A stretch of DNA of 64,000 nt, from NCBI GenBank assembly GCA_977006965.1, contig OZ345352.1:1736001-1800000 (forward strand), written 5' to 3'. Source of the DNA: Phymatolithon calcareum. Its lineage: Eukaryota; Rhodophyta; Florideophyceae; Hapalidiales. A program made the translations under genes and the position numbers. Each line of letters begins with the position of its first letter. The stretch's first letter is position 1. Below are positions 54,616 through 64,000 of this stretch, one piece after another. Under the pieces are notes generated by a model. It ran no database searches, was not told the DNA's origin, and worked only from the letters and a program-made list of their open reading frames with translations.

Positions 54616-55654
54616 ATAGTGCTATGGGCACATCGCGAATCAAAAATTTTAAGTTAAAAATAAGAATTATCACTTCCGGAGTACCAACATCAAAAATAAA
54701 TTACAATCAGATCGTTTGTCGTGATTTTTGAATTTGGAACAGTAATATGAAAGATTATAAATCCCTTTGAAATAAATAATAATGATGACAAAAAACAACG
54801 TTTCGTGCTCTCTAGCGATCACGTGGCTCCACTGATATGCAGAGAGGGCACTCATGGTACTGTGCACAGCGCTGTAGACAAAAACAGCGAAACACTGTAG
54901 CGTTGTACAACGAAAAATCTAAAAAGTCTAATACCCTTCAAGGCTTTAAACAACTCTTAAGAACAAAACGAATTGGATGTCTCTGTGGCACCACTATACC
55001 ACTACACGGAGCAAAAAATTAAAAAACCCATTTCCTTCGTGCCACTGTAGCAGATCTAGTCGAAAAAGCACAGAATATGCGAAATTGGCCTGGATTTAAA
55101 AATGCGGACAGTAATCTTACAACAAAACAATGTCTTTTTTCCGAATTTTTTTAGCCAATCCTGTTCTACGTCGTCCAATCTAGTGGCAGATGGGCCTCAC
55201 TAGTCGAAAATAATCATAGTTTATCCATTAAGAGCATTAGACTTTTTGGAGTTTTAGACTAATTAGTCTAAATTAGTCTAAAACGCTGCAGCGCGCTGCA
55301 TCACGCTGCAGCGTTGTTTTTCGGTATGATAAAGGCATTTGTTTCAAAGAAAGACACTATGTATCACTCGTGCATTAATGGAGTGCACAAAGATCATAGA
55401 CAGCACGGCAATTCGCCACTTGTCATTCCAAAATTGAAAGATCCATGTATGCTGTGATTGTATCATATGGAAAACTTCATATTACATACCATATGTAGCA
55501 AAAGATTCCCGCGCTTTTCAGTTGGTGTCATAACTTCAATTTAATGCCAGGACTCCTACACATTTATCGTACTCCTAAGGTTGTGCTACCAGACTGACAG
55601 AACCACCTTGCGTACAACCCTTCTGCCGAAAAGCTAACGCTCGCACAATTAAGA
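54616..55654. promoter_or_regulatory. divergent intergenic region of the two-gene transposon
   Basis: This 1-kb AT-rich spacer separates the two divergent genes and should contain both promoters. It has a marked inverted repeat (AACGCTGCAGCG at 55282-55293 and CGCTGCAGCGTT at 55304-55315), directly preceded by repeats of ATTAGTCTAA (about 55257-55282). No gene in it is convincing. Confidence 0.5.
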
Positions 55655-56614
55655 ATGGGGAAAACATCTTCCATTAAACGCCTCTTGATGGAGATGCTGA
55701 AGAACAACGACATACCGGATGGACACACCCCGAAACAGGTTCGTGCAATGCGTTCCGAGTTTATGAAAGTTAAGGAATCCACGTTCCGTGGATACCTCAG
55801 CGAGGCCCGCAGTACCTTCAAAGATGATCAGGAAGGTATGTGAGACACGTTTATTTTTCATTTTATTTCTGGGCAACATTATCTCAATAATAACACCATT
55901 TTGTTCCAATTTTTGGTTTGTTTCCGTTTTTCCGTTATTGCATCTGCTTCATTTCACGGTTTCTGGTTTTCTACTTTCTTCAACTACGAATAACCAGGCG
56001 ATGGGCTAAATCCCATTTGTACGGCTTCCCCTGACCCGAAGAAGATGAAAACAGAGCATATTTCTCTTATTGACGACTGCGAATCTGATTCTGAGGTGGA
56101 TGAAAACCATGTCGCAGACACTCGTGATTTTTTCAAGCCCGTACATGTTATTGGCGAGTGGGAGGATGCCGATACAGACGACAGGCGCGTAACTTTGGCC
56201 ATATGGCTTCCTTCAGGCGTGGGGCAGACGAGGAAGGACCACGAGGTATTTGTGTCAGATGATGGCAAGTCGTTGAAAATTTCCGTAGTGTGGCCGCGTG
56301 AGCTGACTAACACGAATGTGCTACATAAGGCTTGGCTGGACAAGGAGGTGACTTCCTCGAATTTCATAGCGCGGATGATGTCTTTCAAACCGTTTTTGCG
56401 TTCGCTTCGTAACTCCATACAGGATGAGATTACCTCAACATACACCTTCAAACTGCCATTTGCAGTCAAAACGGACGTAGTGCTGCGAAAGACTTCCACC
56501 TTCTACTTGGGGTGGAAAGGGAGCCAGACCAAGATTCTCTACGTCACTTTAGAAGCTCCGGACGACAAATACGGTATTGCAGAGGATGACATTCCGATGT
56601 TCACTGCTGCTTAA
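55655..56614 (+). CDS. transposon accessory protein of unknown function, two exons
   Basis: Exon 1 is 55655-55835 and exon 2 is 55998-56614, after removal of a 162-base intron, giving 265 residues. Splicing joins DDQEG to DGLNPICTASPDPKK and leads into the open frame starting MKTEHISL. The N-terminal 60 residues are basic and helical (SSIKRLLMEMLKNN, PKQVRAMRSEFMKVKESTFR), reminiscent of a small DNA-binding domain. An acidic stretch follows (DDCESDSEVDEN), then a hydrophobic, strand-rich part (VTLAIWLPSGVG, EVFVSDDGKSLKISVVWP). No known family was recognised. From its place between the terminal repeats I infer a partner of the transposase, as the Myb-like protein is in Harbinger elements, but the sequence is not a recognisable Myb. 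Both exons are intact. Confidence 0.75.
55836..55997 (+). other. spliceosomal intron in the accessory gene
   Basis: Begins GTATGT and ends AACCAG, 162 bases. It joins exon 1 phase 1 to exon 2 so that the frame of 56045-56614 is extended upstream without a stop. Reading through the donor instead gives an immediate TGA. Confidence 0.75.
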
Positions 56615-56758
56615 AAATCAGCTTTGCATGCAGTAAAAGCTAGGCTGGTCCGACCAGGAAATCTGACCATCTCGGTGAGTGTGACTGCTCAACTGCAATT
56701 AAATGATAACTCATACTTTTCTCATAAATCTAAAAAAGCGGAATTTCCCGGACTCCCC

Positions 56759-57812
56759 TGACGGACCTCGTTGGAAACTGAGCCTCAGATCTTTTTGCGG
56801 TAAATGCATGCCGACAGCGCCGCCGCTGTTGTGGAACGCTGATTAGGACTGGAGATAGAGACGTTTGGTATGCTCGGCGACGATAAGCTAGGCTTTTCCG
56901 CAATTTGTCGTCTTGTATGCAAGCAATAAAAAGGCCCCATTATAACCCGTTTCCATAAGGAGAGGATATAATGACCAAAGCCAGAAGGATGGGCAGGTGT
57001 TTCTCATCCGGCAGCGGACACAGTGCTCTGATGAAAAGGCGGTGAATGTTGGAAATATCCCCATCTTCCGGATTCAAGTTCTAAACAACTTGACGAGAAT
57101 CGCAGGAAAGCATCTCCTCCTCTTCTCAGAAGCAGGACTGAATCGCGTACTTAAATCTGACGCTCCATGGACCCTGTCATTGTCGCGAATAGCATTACCG
57201 TCGCCAAAGCGATTTGAAGCTACGTGCGGCACCTCGATGTTGGTGTACTCCTTTGCAGACGCTATGATAAGCATTGATCATCATCATGCCCTGCCACGAG
57301 TCTCTCCAGATCGCTTCGATCACCATGAGAAAACCTGAAAACTTTATAAAATACTTTCAAAAATATTTTGAATTTTTGGACCTGTCAGATGCAAGTACTA
57401 CTCACGGTACAGAACTAGGTAGGGCCAATTATTTGCCACCCGCATATTGCTCGAATTAGATTTTTCTTCTGTCGGCCGTCATGTGGCTTTCGCATCCATG
57501 ACGTAGCGGGTTCACGAGCAAGGCCCGTCACGAAAAGTATACAGTATGTAAAAAACGAAGGCATAATAAGCGGTCATGTAACGAACTTAGCCCCAACATC
57601 CGTCTTCGAATTCATTTTGCAAATAGATAAAGTTACTTTTTCACTCAGTGAAATTCAGCTGCCCCACTTGCCCAATGCTGACAGAACGGAGCAATGTCAT
57701 AAAACCATGAATGCTTTGCAGTAATTTTACAAATTTCCTCAAATTTTAGATTTGGGGGATGTGAAGCGTGAAAGACGTAGAGGGGTTTGATTGGGGGAAA
57801 TATAGGGAATAA
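56759..57812. other. unassigned region
   Basis: No gene supported. 57745-57812 is a diverged match to 61500-61564, so homology to the following tandem unit begins slightly before the identical part. Confidence 0.35.
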
Positions 57813-59035
57813 TAAGTGGCGAAGTGCAGGTATTGGCAGGAAGGAAGCGTCGATTCTGCGCTTCATCAGGGTCCTTCTCCATTGTTGGGACACAGAGACA
57901 CTTATGCACTTGTTTACTATCTCCCGACACGGTCACACGGACTGAAGCGTCTGAAATCGTCCGAAACGTATATTTTGGACACCGTTTAGCCACAAAACAT
58001 AGTCAATGGTACAAAATGTTTGTCAACCTCATGTTTTGTGATAAGCCGAGAAACATGAGATTGACATGCTTGTCGTTTTGTGCGGGCGAGGTGGTGTGTC
58101 ATGCTCGGTGGCGGCACGACAGGGATGTTGTGGCTGTGGCTGCGGCTGGGAGGTGGCATCCATCGGATGGACCGTATGGACTGGATGCATCGGATTGTAC
58201 TCCGATATGGTGTAAGTGGGACACGACGGTTGCGCATTGTGCATTGTGGTGACGGGACGGATTGGGCAAGTAGAGGATGGAGAGTTAGATTTGGAGAGAA
58301 ATGAGAGAGGGTAACGGTGGCAATCGTGGTTCCGCAATACAGTGGGCGTGATGGGAAAAGATGACGAGAGGAGTGGAGGTGTGAGGAAGGTGAATTGCGA
58401 AGAATGCGGTGTGTGGGGGGAAGGACGAGAGGTGCAAGTGCGACAGTCTGAGATTGGGGCAGCGGAAGGTGGCGGAAGTGAAGAGTACAAAGCGTACAAA
58501 TAGATTGCGGGAAATGCAGTGCGCCCTTTTCAGACTTACGAACTATGTGGTGGTGCGGCGGGTTGACAGACCTCTCAAGCAGACCCTGTAGCGATAAGCT
58601 GCAAGGTTGCTCCAAAAAGTCCGGCTTGGGAGCTATTTCAAAATCACACTAACGAAGATGCTCTTGTCCCACTTTTCAAATTTTAAGAGAAACAAGGTAC
58701 ACACCAAGTTACACGCCATCATTTCATGTCGCGCTCCACATACTGTACGCTGTGTTCTCATGGTGTGGCACGTTGAATTTGGTGGTACGACTTGAAAATG
58801 CTGTGGAAGACCGACCAGTGAGTTAATAAGTTTACGGGAAAGTTATTAAGAACACGTCTAAAACTACTATATGGGTGACTGGGGAGTGATAACATTACTG
58901 TGCTGCGTCTAGCAGCACCTTCTCACATGAGTTATGAATGTTTCTCCGCCAAATATAAAATTCAACACTGAAATTCGTCCTTTCCATTCCGTTCCGTTTC
59001 GTTCCTCCGTGCACTATGATGCAGGAAAGACAAGG

Positions 59036-59554
59036 TTAGTGGGTGAGCGTTTTGAAAGCAACGCAGTCACGAAGCGGGTATCCACGAGGATGCACATTCT
59101 TCACCACATTGCCCTTCTTGTCCAACACCTGGTACGCGGTGAGCGGAACGATGAAGCACTTGTGGTTGAGGAAATGAGCCTGGTTCTGCTGCGGGGTTTC
59201 ATGTCCGATTCCGGAGAGATCCACATACTTGCCGTGGTACTTGTAGATACCGTAGGACTTGAAGAAGCTGGGGGAGAACTTCTGCTTCAGTCCGTAAGGG
59301 TACCACTTGGAGATGGGAATGAAGTTTTTGTATTTGTAGGTGATGTAGGCCTCGCCGGTGGAATCAACATGACCGATTCTGGTTCCGTCCTTGGCACAGA
59401 TGGGAGCGGTGAATGGGCGGTCGTTCTTGACACCAACCTTAAAGGTGCTTCGGTAGTCGCAGAAGCGGAAGCGGCACTTGTTATAGCATGTTGCTTCGGA
59501 TACGGCGATGGCGACGAGGGCGAGGGCGAGTGCGAAAGCTGCGATCTTGGCCAT
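59036..59554 (-). CDS. six-cysteine small secreted protein, copy 4
   Basis: This is a 172-residue intronless gene. The signal peptide is MAKIAAFALALALVAIAVSEA, then TCYNKCRFRFC carrying the first three cysteines; all six family cysteines are present. It differs from copies 1 and 2 by a one-residue insertion (ITYKYKNF), DYRST in place of DNRST (so no sequon) and RPFTAP in place of VPFTGP. The C-terminus FKTLTH is close to copy 1. Codons are strongly C/G-ending. Because it is duplicated intact with its promoter, gene dosage may matter. Long open stretches on the opposite strand are a by-product of this codon bias. The function is unknown. Confidence 0.92.
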   Translation of the reverse strand: MAKIAAFALALALVAIAVSEATCYNKCRFRFCDYRSTFKVGVKNDRPFTAPICAKDGTRIGHVDSTGEAYITYKYKNFIPISKWYPYGLKQKFSPSFFKSYGIYKYHGKYVDLSGIGHETPQQNQAHFLNHKCFIVPLTAYQVLDKKGNVVKNVHPRGYPLRDCVAFKTLTH

Positions 59555-59647
59555 TTTAATGGTGGAGAAGATGAGAAGGAAGGAGTGGTGGTTGGAAGGG
59601 AGTGTGAATTGGTTGAGGAAATCGGCAATTGACCGGCAATGCTATAC

Positions 59648-59654
59648 TTTTATA
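59648..59654 (-). promoter_or_regulatory. TATA box of secreted-protein gene 4
   Basis: TATAAAA on the minus strand, 94-100 bases above the ATG at 59554. Identical in unit 2 at 63400-63406. Confidence 0.75.
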
Positions 59655-59659
59655 CCCAT

Positions 59660-61564
59660 ACGGTATCTTACCGTTGCGATGGAGCATCACATGTATGGGT
59701 ACGAGGGGGCTGATGTCAGAATATTGTACAGCACTGCGCGAAATGCACACGCACACTTCAAGTCATGTTTTGGCATGGACCGGTGTGAAAAATGGAATGG
59801 TAGAGTGTTGACGGAAGCAGAAAGCGTAATGGTGCATGTACAATATTATGAACAGCGCAGCTGGAATATAATATGTGTGTACTACGAACAATGTATTGCA
59901 TGTTCGAGCATTACTGAGTTAGTGCAGTAGCGGGAGTGCACAGTACATTTTGTAGAAATGGAAGCAATGTAGCCCCTTCAACATGGCCGATCAATTTCAG
60001 GGCTCTCCCAAATTCAGGCATGTCTACGGTACATAAATGTACTTTTGATTTGTTCTGACTAAAATTTCGGGATGTGCACCGTCCTCGCACCGTCCTCGCT
60101 GTACACAGCGAGAGAGAGAGAGAGAGAGAAAGTTTGTAATAGCGCAGAACTACTGAAGGTAAAACAGCAAATTACCCTCTACTAACTAGGATCGAGTTGT
60201 ATGTAGAATGGTTGGAAAAGTGGATATCTGCCACGGCGCGATGCGCTTCCTCCCACAACTGTCCCGCGCAGGTTGATCGGTGCCCCAAACCGGCTCAGAA
60301 ACGTGGTCATGAGCACGGAACGAGGAAACACATGAATGTGAAGGAGACTTTTGTACATCTTCACGTACCGTAATCATGTGACCACAGCTGTGTGTTGCCA
60401 CACCAATTGTTACGCTTCGGCTACCTACCCGCTTCGTGAGTGCAAGGCGTAGGTGAAAGAAAATAGGGAGTATGGCTACATAGTGGATGCGAAAGGAACG
60501 GAGGTGAAGAAAGAATGTTGATTGTAATCATATGTGTGTCTGTTCTATCCTGTGATGCGATGGTGGCACGTTATATACGAAGGCGACACTGTATCGTTGC
60601 TGCTGTGCGGCCTCTGTGACGACGAGAGTGCAAACGATAGTGCGGGCACACAAGTGTGTAACAGAAGGTGCAGAGCTGGAAATGCGTGCGGTATTTGTGG
60701 TGGTGCGGAGTTGGTGCCAAATCGGGATTTGCGCGGTGCGAGTGTGCGCAGTAATAATATTATTATCAGTGGGCAACAATGCGGGAATGTTGCCAAATTG
60801 GGATGGTTCAGGGTGGGAGGTTGTTGAACATGAAGCGCGATATGCAGTGCGAAAGGCGCTTCACATACCGTTCGCTAGTATGGCCAGTGGAATGCTTTAG
60901 CACGGAGAGGCTGTACGGATAAGGTGGATGGGTAAGGTGGATGGGCAAGGTGGATGGAGGTGGAAGCGTGTGCGGGTGTGGTGGGGGTCATCAAGCGTGT
61001 GTATCCCTGTTTCAAGTCTAACATCACGTCTTCTCACAACAGTACAGTACAATGTGTACAGTAGATTAGAGTTGTATCGCATTTCGTGCTCCACTGAACA
61101 GCAGTAAGTTAATCTGTCGTGGTCTCAAGGGTGAGCATCTGATTACCGGGGTGTATGTGCATTGGTGTACTGCAGTGCTGGACAGGTGCTGATACGTTGG
61201 TGTTGTTTGAAGCGCGTGTATTGATCTCCATCTGTACAGTATGTTTGTAATGAGCAGGTTTTGCGGGCAGGATGATGCCTAATTTGCACGTATCACAAAC
61301 TGTATGTGTTGCTTGTGGACGCATATGATACAGAAGTAGGGCTATAGTATACTGTACAGTATCATAGAAGGCTGCATTTCTGTCTGGTTGGACAGTACCA
61401 GCAGGACAGGACAGTACCGTAAAGTTACAGCAGCGAAAGTTGGGAGCGGAACACATGGGCATATTGACAAGGATGCAAAGGGTTAGTAGAGTAAAGTTTA
61501 AAGGAGGGAAAAGATGGATGTTTTTTTTTAGATTTGGGGGAAGGGGGCGTGTGATTGGGGGTTG
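59660..61564. other. spacer of the tandem unit
   Basis: No gene is supported. It contains a (GA)n microsatellite (about 60108-60128), the segment shared with 23446-24841 (60169-61375), a short tandem repeat of AAGGTGGATGGG (about 60920-60957) and, at 61225-61245, the empty site of the 24-kb MITE. Open frames on both strands are not convincing. Confidence 0.5.
60920..60957. repeat. 12-bp minisatellite
   Basis: Three to four consecutive AAGGTGGATGGG-type units with one-base variations. The related segment at about 24185 has a single unit. Confidence 0.7.
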
Positions 61565-62787
61565 TAAGTGGCGAAGTGCAGGTATTGGCAGGAAGGAAGC
61601 GTCGATTCTGCGCTTCATCAGGGTCCTTCTCCATTGTTGGGACACAGAGACACTTATGCACTTGTTTACTATCTCCCGACACGGTCACACGGACTGAAGC
61701 GTCTGAAATCGTCCGAAACGTATATTTTGGACACCGTTTAGCCACAAAACATAGTCAATGGTACAAAATGTTTGTCAACCTCATGTTTTGTGATAAGCCG
61801 AGAAACATGAGATTGACATGCTTGTCGTTTTGTGCGGGCGAGGTGGTGTGTCATGCTCGGTGGCGGCACGACAGGGATGTTGTGGCTGTGGCTGCGGCTG
61901 GGAGGTGGCATCCATCGGATGGACCGTATGGACTGGATGCATCGGATTGTACTCCGATATGGTGTAAGTGGGACACGACGGTTGCGCATTGTGCATTGTG
62001 GTGACGGGACGGATTGGGCAAGTAGAGGATGGAGAGTTAGATTTGGAGAGAAATGAGAGAGGGTAACGGTGACAATCGTGGTTCCGCAATACAGTGGGCG
62101 TGATGGGAAAAGATGACGAGAGGAGTGGAGGTGTGAGGAAGGTGAATTGCGAAGAATGCGGTGTGTGGGGGGAAGGACGAGAGGTGCAAGTGCGACAGTC
62201 TGAGATTGGGGCAGCGGAAGGTGGCGGAAGTGAAGAGTACAAAGCGTACAAATAGATTGCGGGAAATGCAGTGCGCCCTTTTCAGACTTACGAACTATGT
62301 GGTGGTGCGGCGGGTTGACAGACCTCTCAAGCAGACCCTGTAGCGATAAGCTGCAAGGTTGCTCCAAAAAGTCCGGCTTGGGAGCTATTTCAAAATCACA
62401 CTAACGAAGATGCTCTTGTCCCACTTTTCAAATTTTAAGAGAAACAAGGTACACACCAAGTTACACGCCATCATTTCATGTCGCGCTCCACATACTGTAC
62501 GCTGTGTTCTCATGGTGTGGCACGTTGAATTTGGTGGTACGACTTGAAAATGCTGTGGAAGACCGACCAGTGAGTTAATAAGTTTACGGGAAAGTTATTA
62601 AGAACACGTCTAAAACTACTATATGGGTGACTGGGGAGTGATAACATTACTGTGCTGCGTCTAGCAGCACCTTCTCACATGAGTTATGAATGTTTCTCCG
62701 CCAAATATAAAATTCAACACTGAAATTCGTCCTTTCCATTCCGTTCCGTTTCGTTCCTCCGTGCACTATGATGCAGGAAAGACAAGG

Positions 62788-63306
62788 TTAGTGGGTGAGC
62801 GTTTTGAAAGCAACGCAGTCACGAAGCGGGTATCCACGAGGATGCACATTCTTCACCACATTGCCCTTCTTGTCCAACACCTGGTACGCGGTGAGCGGAA
62901 CGATGAAGCACTTGTGGTTGAGGAAATGAGCCTGGTTCTGCTGCGGGGTTTCATGTCCGATTCCGGAGAGATCCACATACTTGCCGTGGTACTTGTAGAT
63001 ACCGTAGGACTTGAAGAAGCTGGGGGAGAACTTCTGCTTCAGTCCGTAAGGGTACCACTTGGAGATGGGAATGAAGTTTTTGTATTTGTAGGTGATGTAG
63101 GCCTCGCCGGTGGAATCAACATGACCGATTCTGGTTCCGTCCTTGGCACAGATGGGAGCGGTGAATGGGCGGTCGTTCTTGACACCAACCTTAAAGGTGC
63201 TTCGGTAGTCGCAGAAGCGGAAGCGGCACTTGTTATAGCATGTTGCTTCGGATACGGCGATGGCGACGAGGGCGAGGGCGAGTGCGAAAGCTGCGATCTT
63301 GGCCAT
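62788..63306 (-). CDS. six-cysteine small secreted protein, copy 5
   Basis: This is a 172-residue intronless gene with a protein sequence identical to copy 4, lying exactly 3752 bases downstream in the tandem array. Signal peptide, six cysteines, TATA box spacing and flanks are all the same as copy 4. If the duplication is real, both copies should be equally expressed. The function is unknown. Confidence 0.92.
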   Translation of the reverse strand: MAKIAAFALALALVAIAVSEATCYNKCRFRFCDYRSTFKVGVKNDRPFTAPICAKDGTRIGHVDSTGEAYITYKYKNFIPISKWYPYGLKQKFSPSFFKSYGIYKYHGKYVDLSGIGHETPQQNQAHFLNHKCFIVPLTAYQVLDKKGNVVKNVHPRGYPLRDCVAFKTLTH

Positions 63307-63399
63307 TTTAATGGTGGAGAAGATGAGAAGGAAGGAGTGGTGGTTGGAAGGGAGTGTGAATTGGTTGAGGAAATCGGCAATTGACCGGCAATGCTATAC

Positions 63400-63406
63400 T
63401 TTTATA
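63400..63406 (-). promoter_or_regulatory. TATA box of secreted-protein gene 5
   Basis: TATAAAA on the minus strand, 94-100 bases above the ATG at 63306. Confidence 0.75.
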
Positions 63407-64000
63407 CCCATACGGTATCTTACCGTTGCGATGGAGCATCACATGTATGGGTACGAGGGGGCTGATGTCAGAATATTGTACAGCACTGCGCGAAATGCAC
63501 ACGCACACTTCAAGTCATGTTTTGGCATGGACCGGTGTGAAAAATGGAATGGTAGAGTGTTGACGGAAGCAGAAAGCGTAATGGTGCATGTACAATATTA
63601 TGAACAGCGCAGCTGGAATATAATATGTGTGTACTACGAACAATGTATTGCATGTTCGAGCATTACTGAGTTAGTGCAGTAGCGGGAGTGCACAGTACAT
63701 TTTGTAGAAATGGAAGCAATGTAGCCCCTTCAACATGGCCGATCAATTTCAGGGCTCTCCCAAATTCAGGCATGTCTACGGTACATAAATGTACTTTTGA
63801 TTTGTTCTGACTAAAATTTCGGGATGTGCACCGTCCTCGCACCGTCCTCGCTGTACACAGCGAGAGAGAGAGAGAGAGAGAAAGTTTGTAATAGCGCAGA
63901 ACTACTGAAGGTAAAACAGCAAATTACCCTCTACTAACTAGGATCGAGTTGTATGTAGAATGGTTGGAAAAGTGGATATCTGCCACGGCGCGATGCGCTT

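Larger units (their letters stand above)
53410..56758. mobile_element. intact two-gene DDE transposon (PIF/Harbinger-like)
   Basis: The ends are 22-bp inverted repeats with one mismatch: GGGGAGTCCGGGAAAT then ACCGCT at 53410-53431, and the complement of 56737-56758 with TCCGCT. Inside are two divergent, intron-containing genes: the transposase (53626-54615, minus) and an accessory gene (55655-56614, plus), separated by about 1 kb. Both reading frames are open. PIF/Harbinger elements are known to carry a DDE transposase plus a second DNA-binding protein, which fits this layout. The flanking trinucleotides (GCT and TGA) do not match, so no target-site duplication is seen. No other copy is in the window. 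Confidence 0.85.
57813..61564. repeat. tandem duplication unit 1 (3752 bp)
   Basis: 57813-60248 is repeated at 61565-64000 at a constant offset of 3752, head to tail. I noticed a single base difference (58320 G, 62072 A). The unit holds one secreted-protein gene, its promoter and a long spacer (59660-61564). The second unit runs off the window, so the array may continue. The near identity indicates a very recent duplication, ongoing conversion or an assembly artefact. Confidence 0.92.
61565..64000. repeat. tandem duplication unit 2 (cut by window end)
   Basis: Copy of 57813-60248 with one noticed difference. It contains the fifth secreted-protein gene and its TATA box, and stops at the window edge within the spacer. 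Confidence 0.92.

Noticed and set aside
57986-58615. 209-codon minus-strand frame, identical in both tandem units
   Set aside because: Its conservation is explained by the near-identical 3752-bp duplication. Composition is low-complexity (Pro/Ser/His-rich) and overlaps other open frames on both strands.
58934-59632. Long open frame (232 codons) on the strand opposite secreted-protein gene 4, repeated opposite gene 5
   Set aside because: It is the antisense shadow of a gene with strong C/G-ending codons. The sense frame has a signal peptide, conserved cysteines and a TATA box; the antisense frame has none.
60108-60128. (GA)n tract as a regulatory element
   Set aside because: It is a simple microsatellite in a spacer; nothing ties it to a gene beyond being copied with the tandem unit.

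Overview
The window is nuclear DNA of a eukaryote. It has spliceosomal introns (GTAAGT...TAG and GTATGT...CAG), LINE retrotransposons with endonuclease and reverse transcriptase domains, a tRNA-derived SINE, a solo LTR and several families of cut-and-paste transposons. I saw no operons and no rRNA or functional tRNA gene. The host genes are short, intronless and rich in C/G-ending codons inside a transposon-dominated, roughly even-GC background. A macroalga (possibly a florideophyte red alga) would fit, but this is a weak inference and no organism-diagnostic gene is present.

The only clear host genes are one family of small secreted proteins of 169-172 residues. Each has an N-terminal signal peptide and six conserved cysteines. 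Five copies are intact: 5393-5908(-), 34823-35338(-), 49145-49654(+), 59036-59554(-) and 62788-63306(-). Two copies are broken: 47588-47868(-) and 51054-51233(+). All five intact genes carry TATAAAA 94-100 bases upstream of the ATG. The two rightmost genes lie in a 3752-bp head-to-tail tandem duplication that is almost sequence-identical. The first two genes are an older dispersed duplication. I do not recognise the family; it is the best host-gene candidate for something undescribed.

The rest is nested mobile DNA. From left to right: a SINE with target-site duplication (1.8-2.1 kb); a TA-flanked terminal-inverted-repeat element (3.6-5.2 kb), repeated at 19.0-22.0 kb with a 1.4-kb insertion; a full-length LINE (6.76-12.43 kb, minus strand, 15-bp target-site duplication) with ORF1 and ORF2 and another LINE nested inside; MULE remnants and a decayed MULE transposase (12.7-19.0 kb); truncated LINEs of several families (22-33 kb, 40-46 kb and 50-51.6 kb); a hAT transposase remnant (26.3-27.3 kb); a 0.9-kb element whose ends are inverted arrays of a 9-bp motif spaced 29 bp apart, with a long hairpin in the middle (37.5-38.4 kb); and a solo LTR nested in a LINE nested in another LINE (44.2-45.8 kb).

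The most interesting mobile element is at 53410-56758. It is an apparently intact two-gene DNA transposon with near-perfect 22-bp terminal inverted repeats. It holds a spliced DDE (PIF/Harbinger-like, DDE_Tnp_4-type) transposase on the minus strand and a divergently transcribed, spliced accessory gene of unknown function on the plus strand. Both reading frames are open after intron removal.
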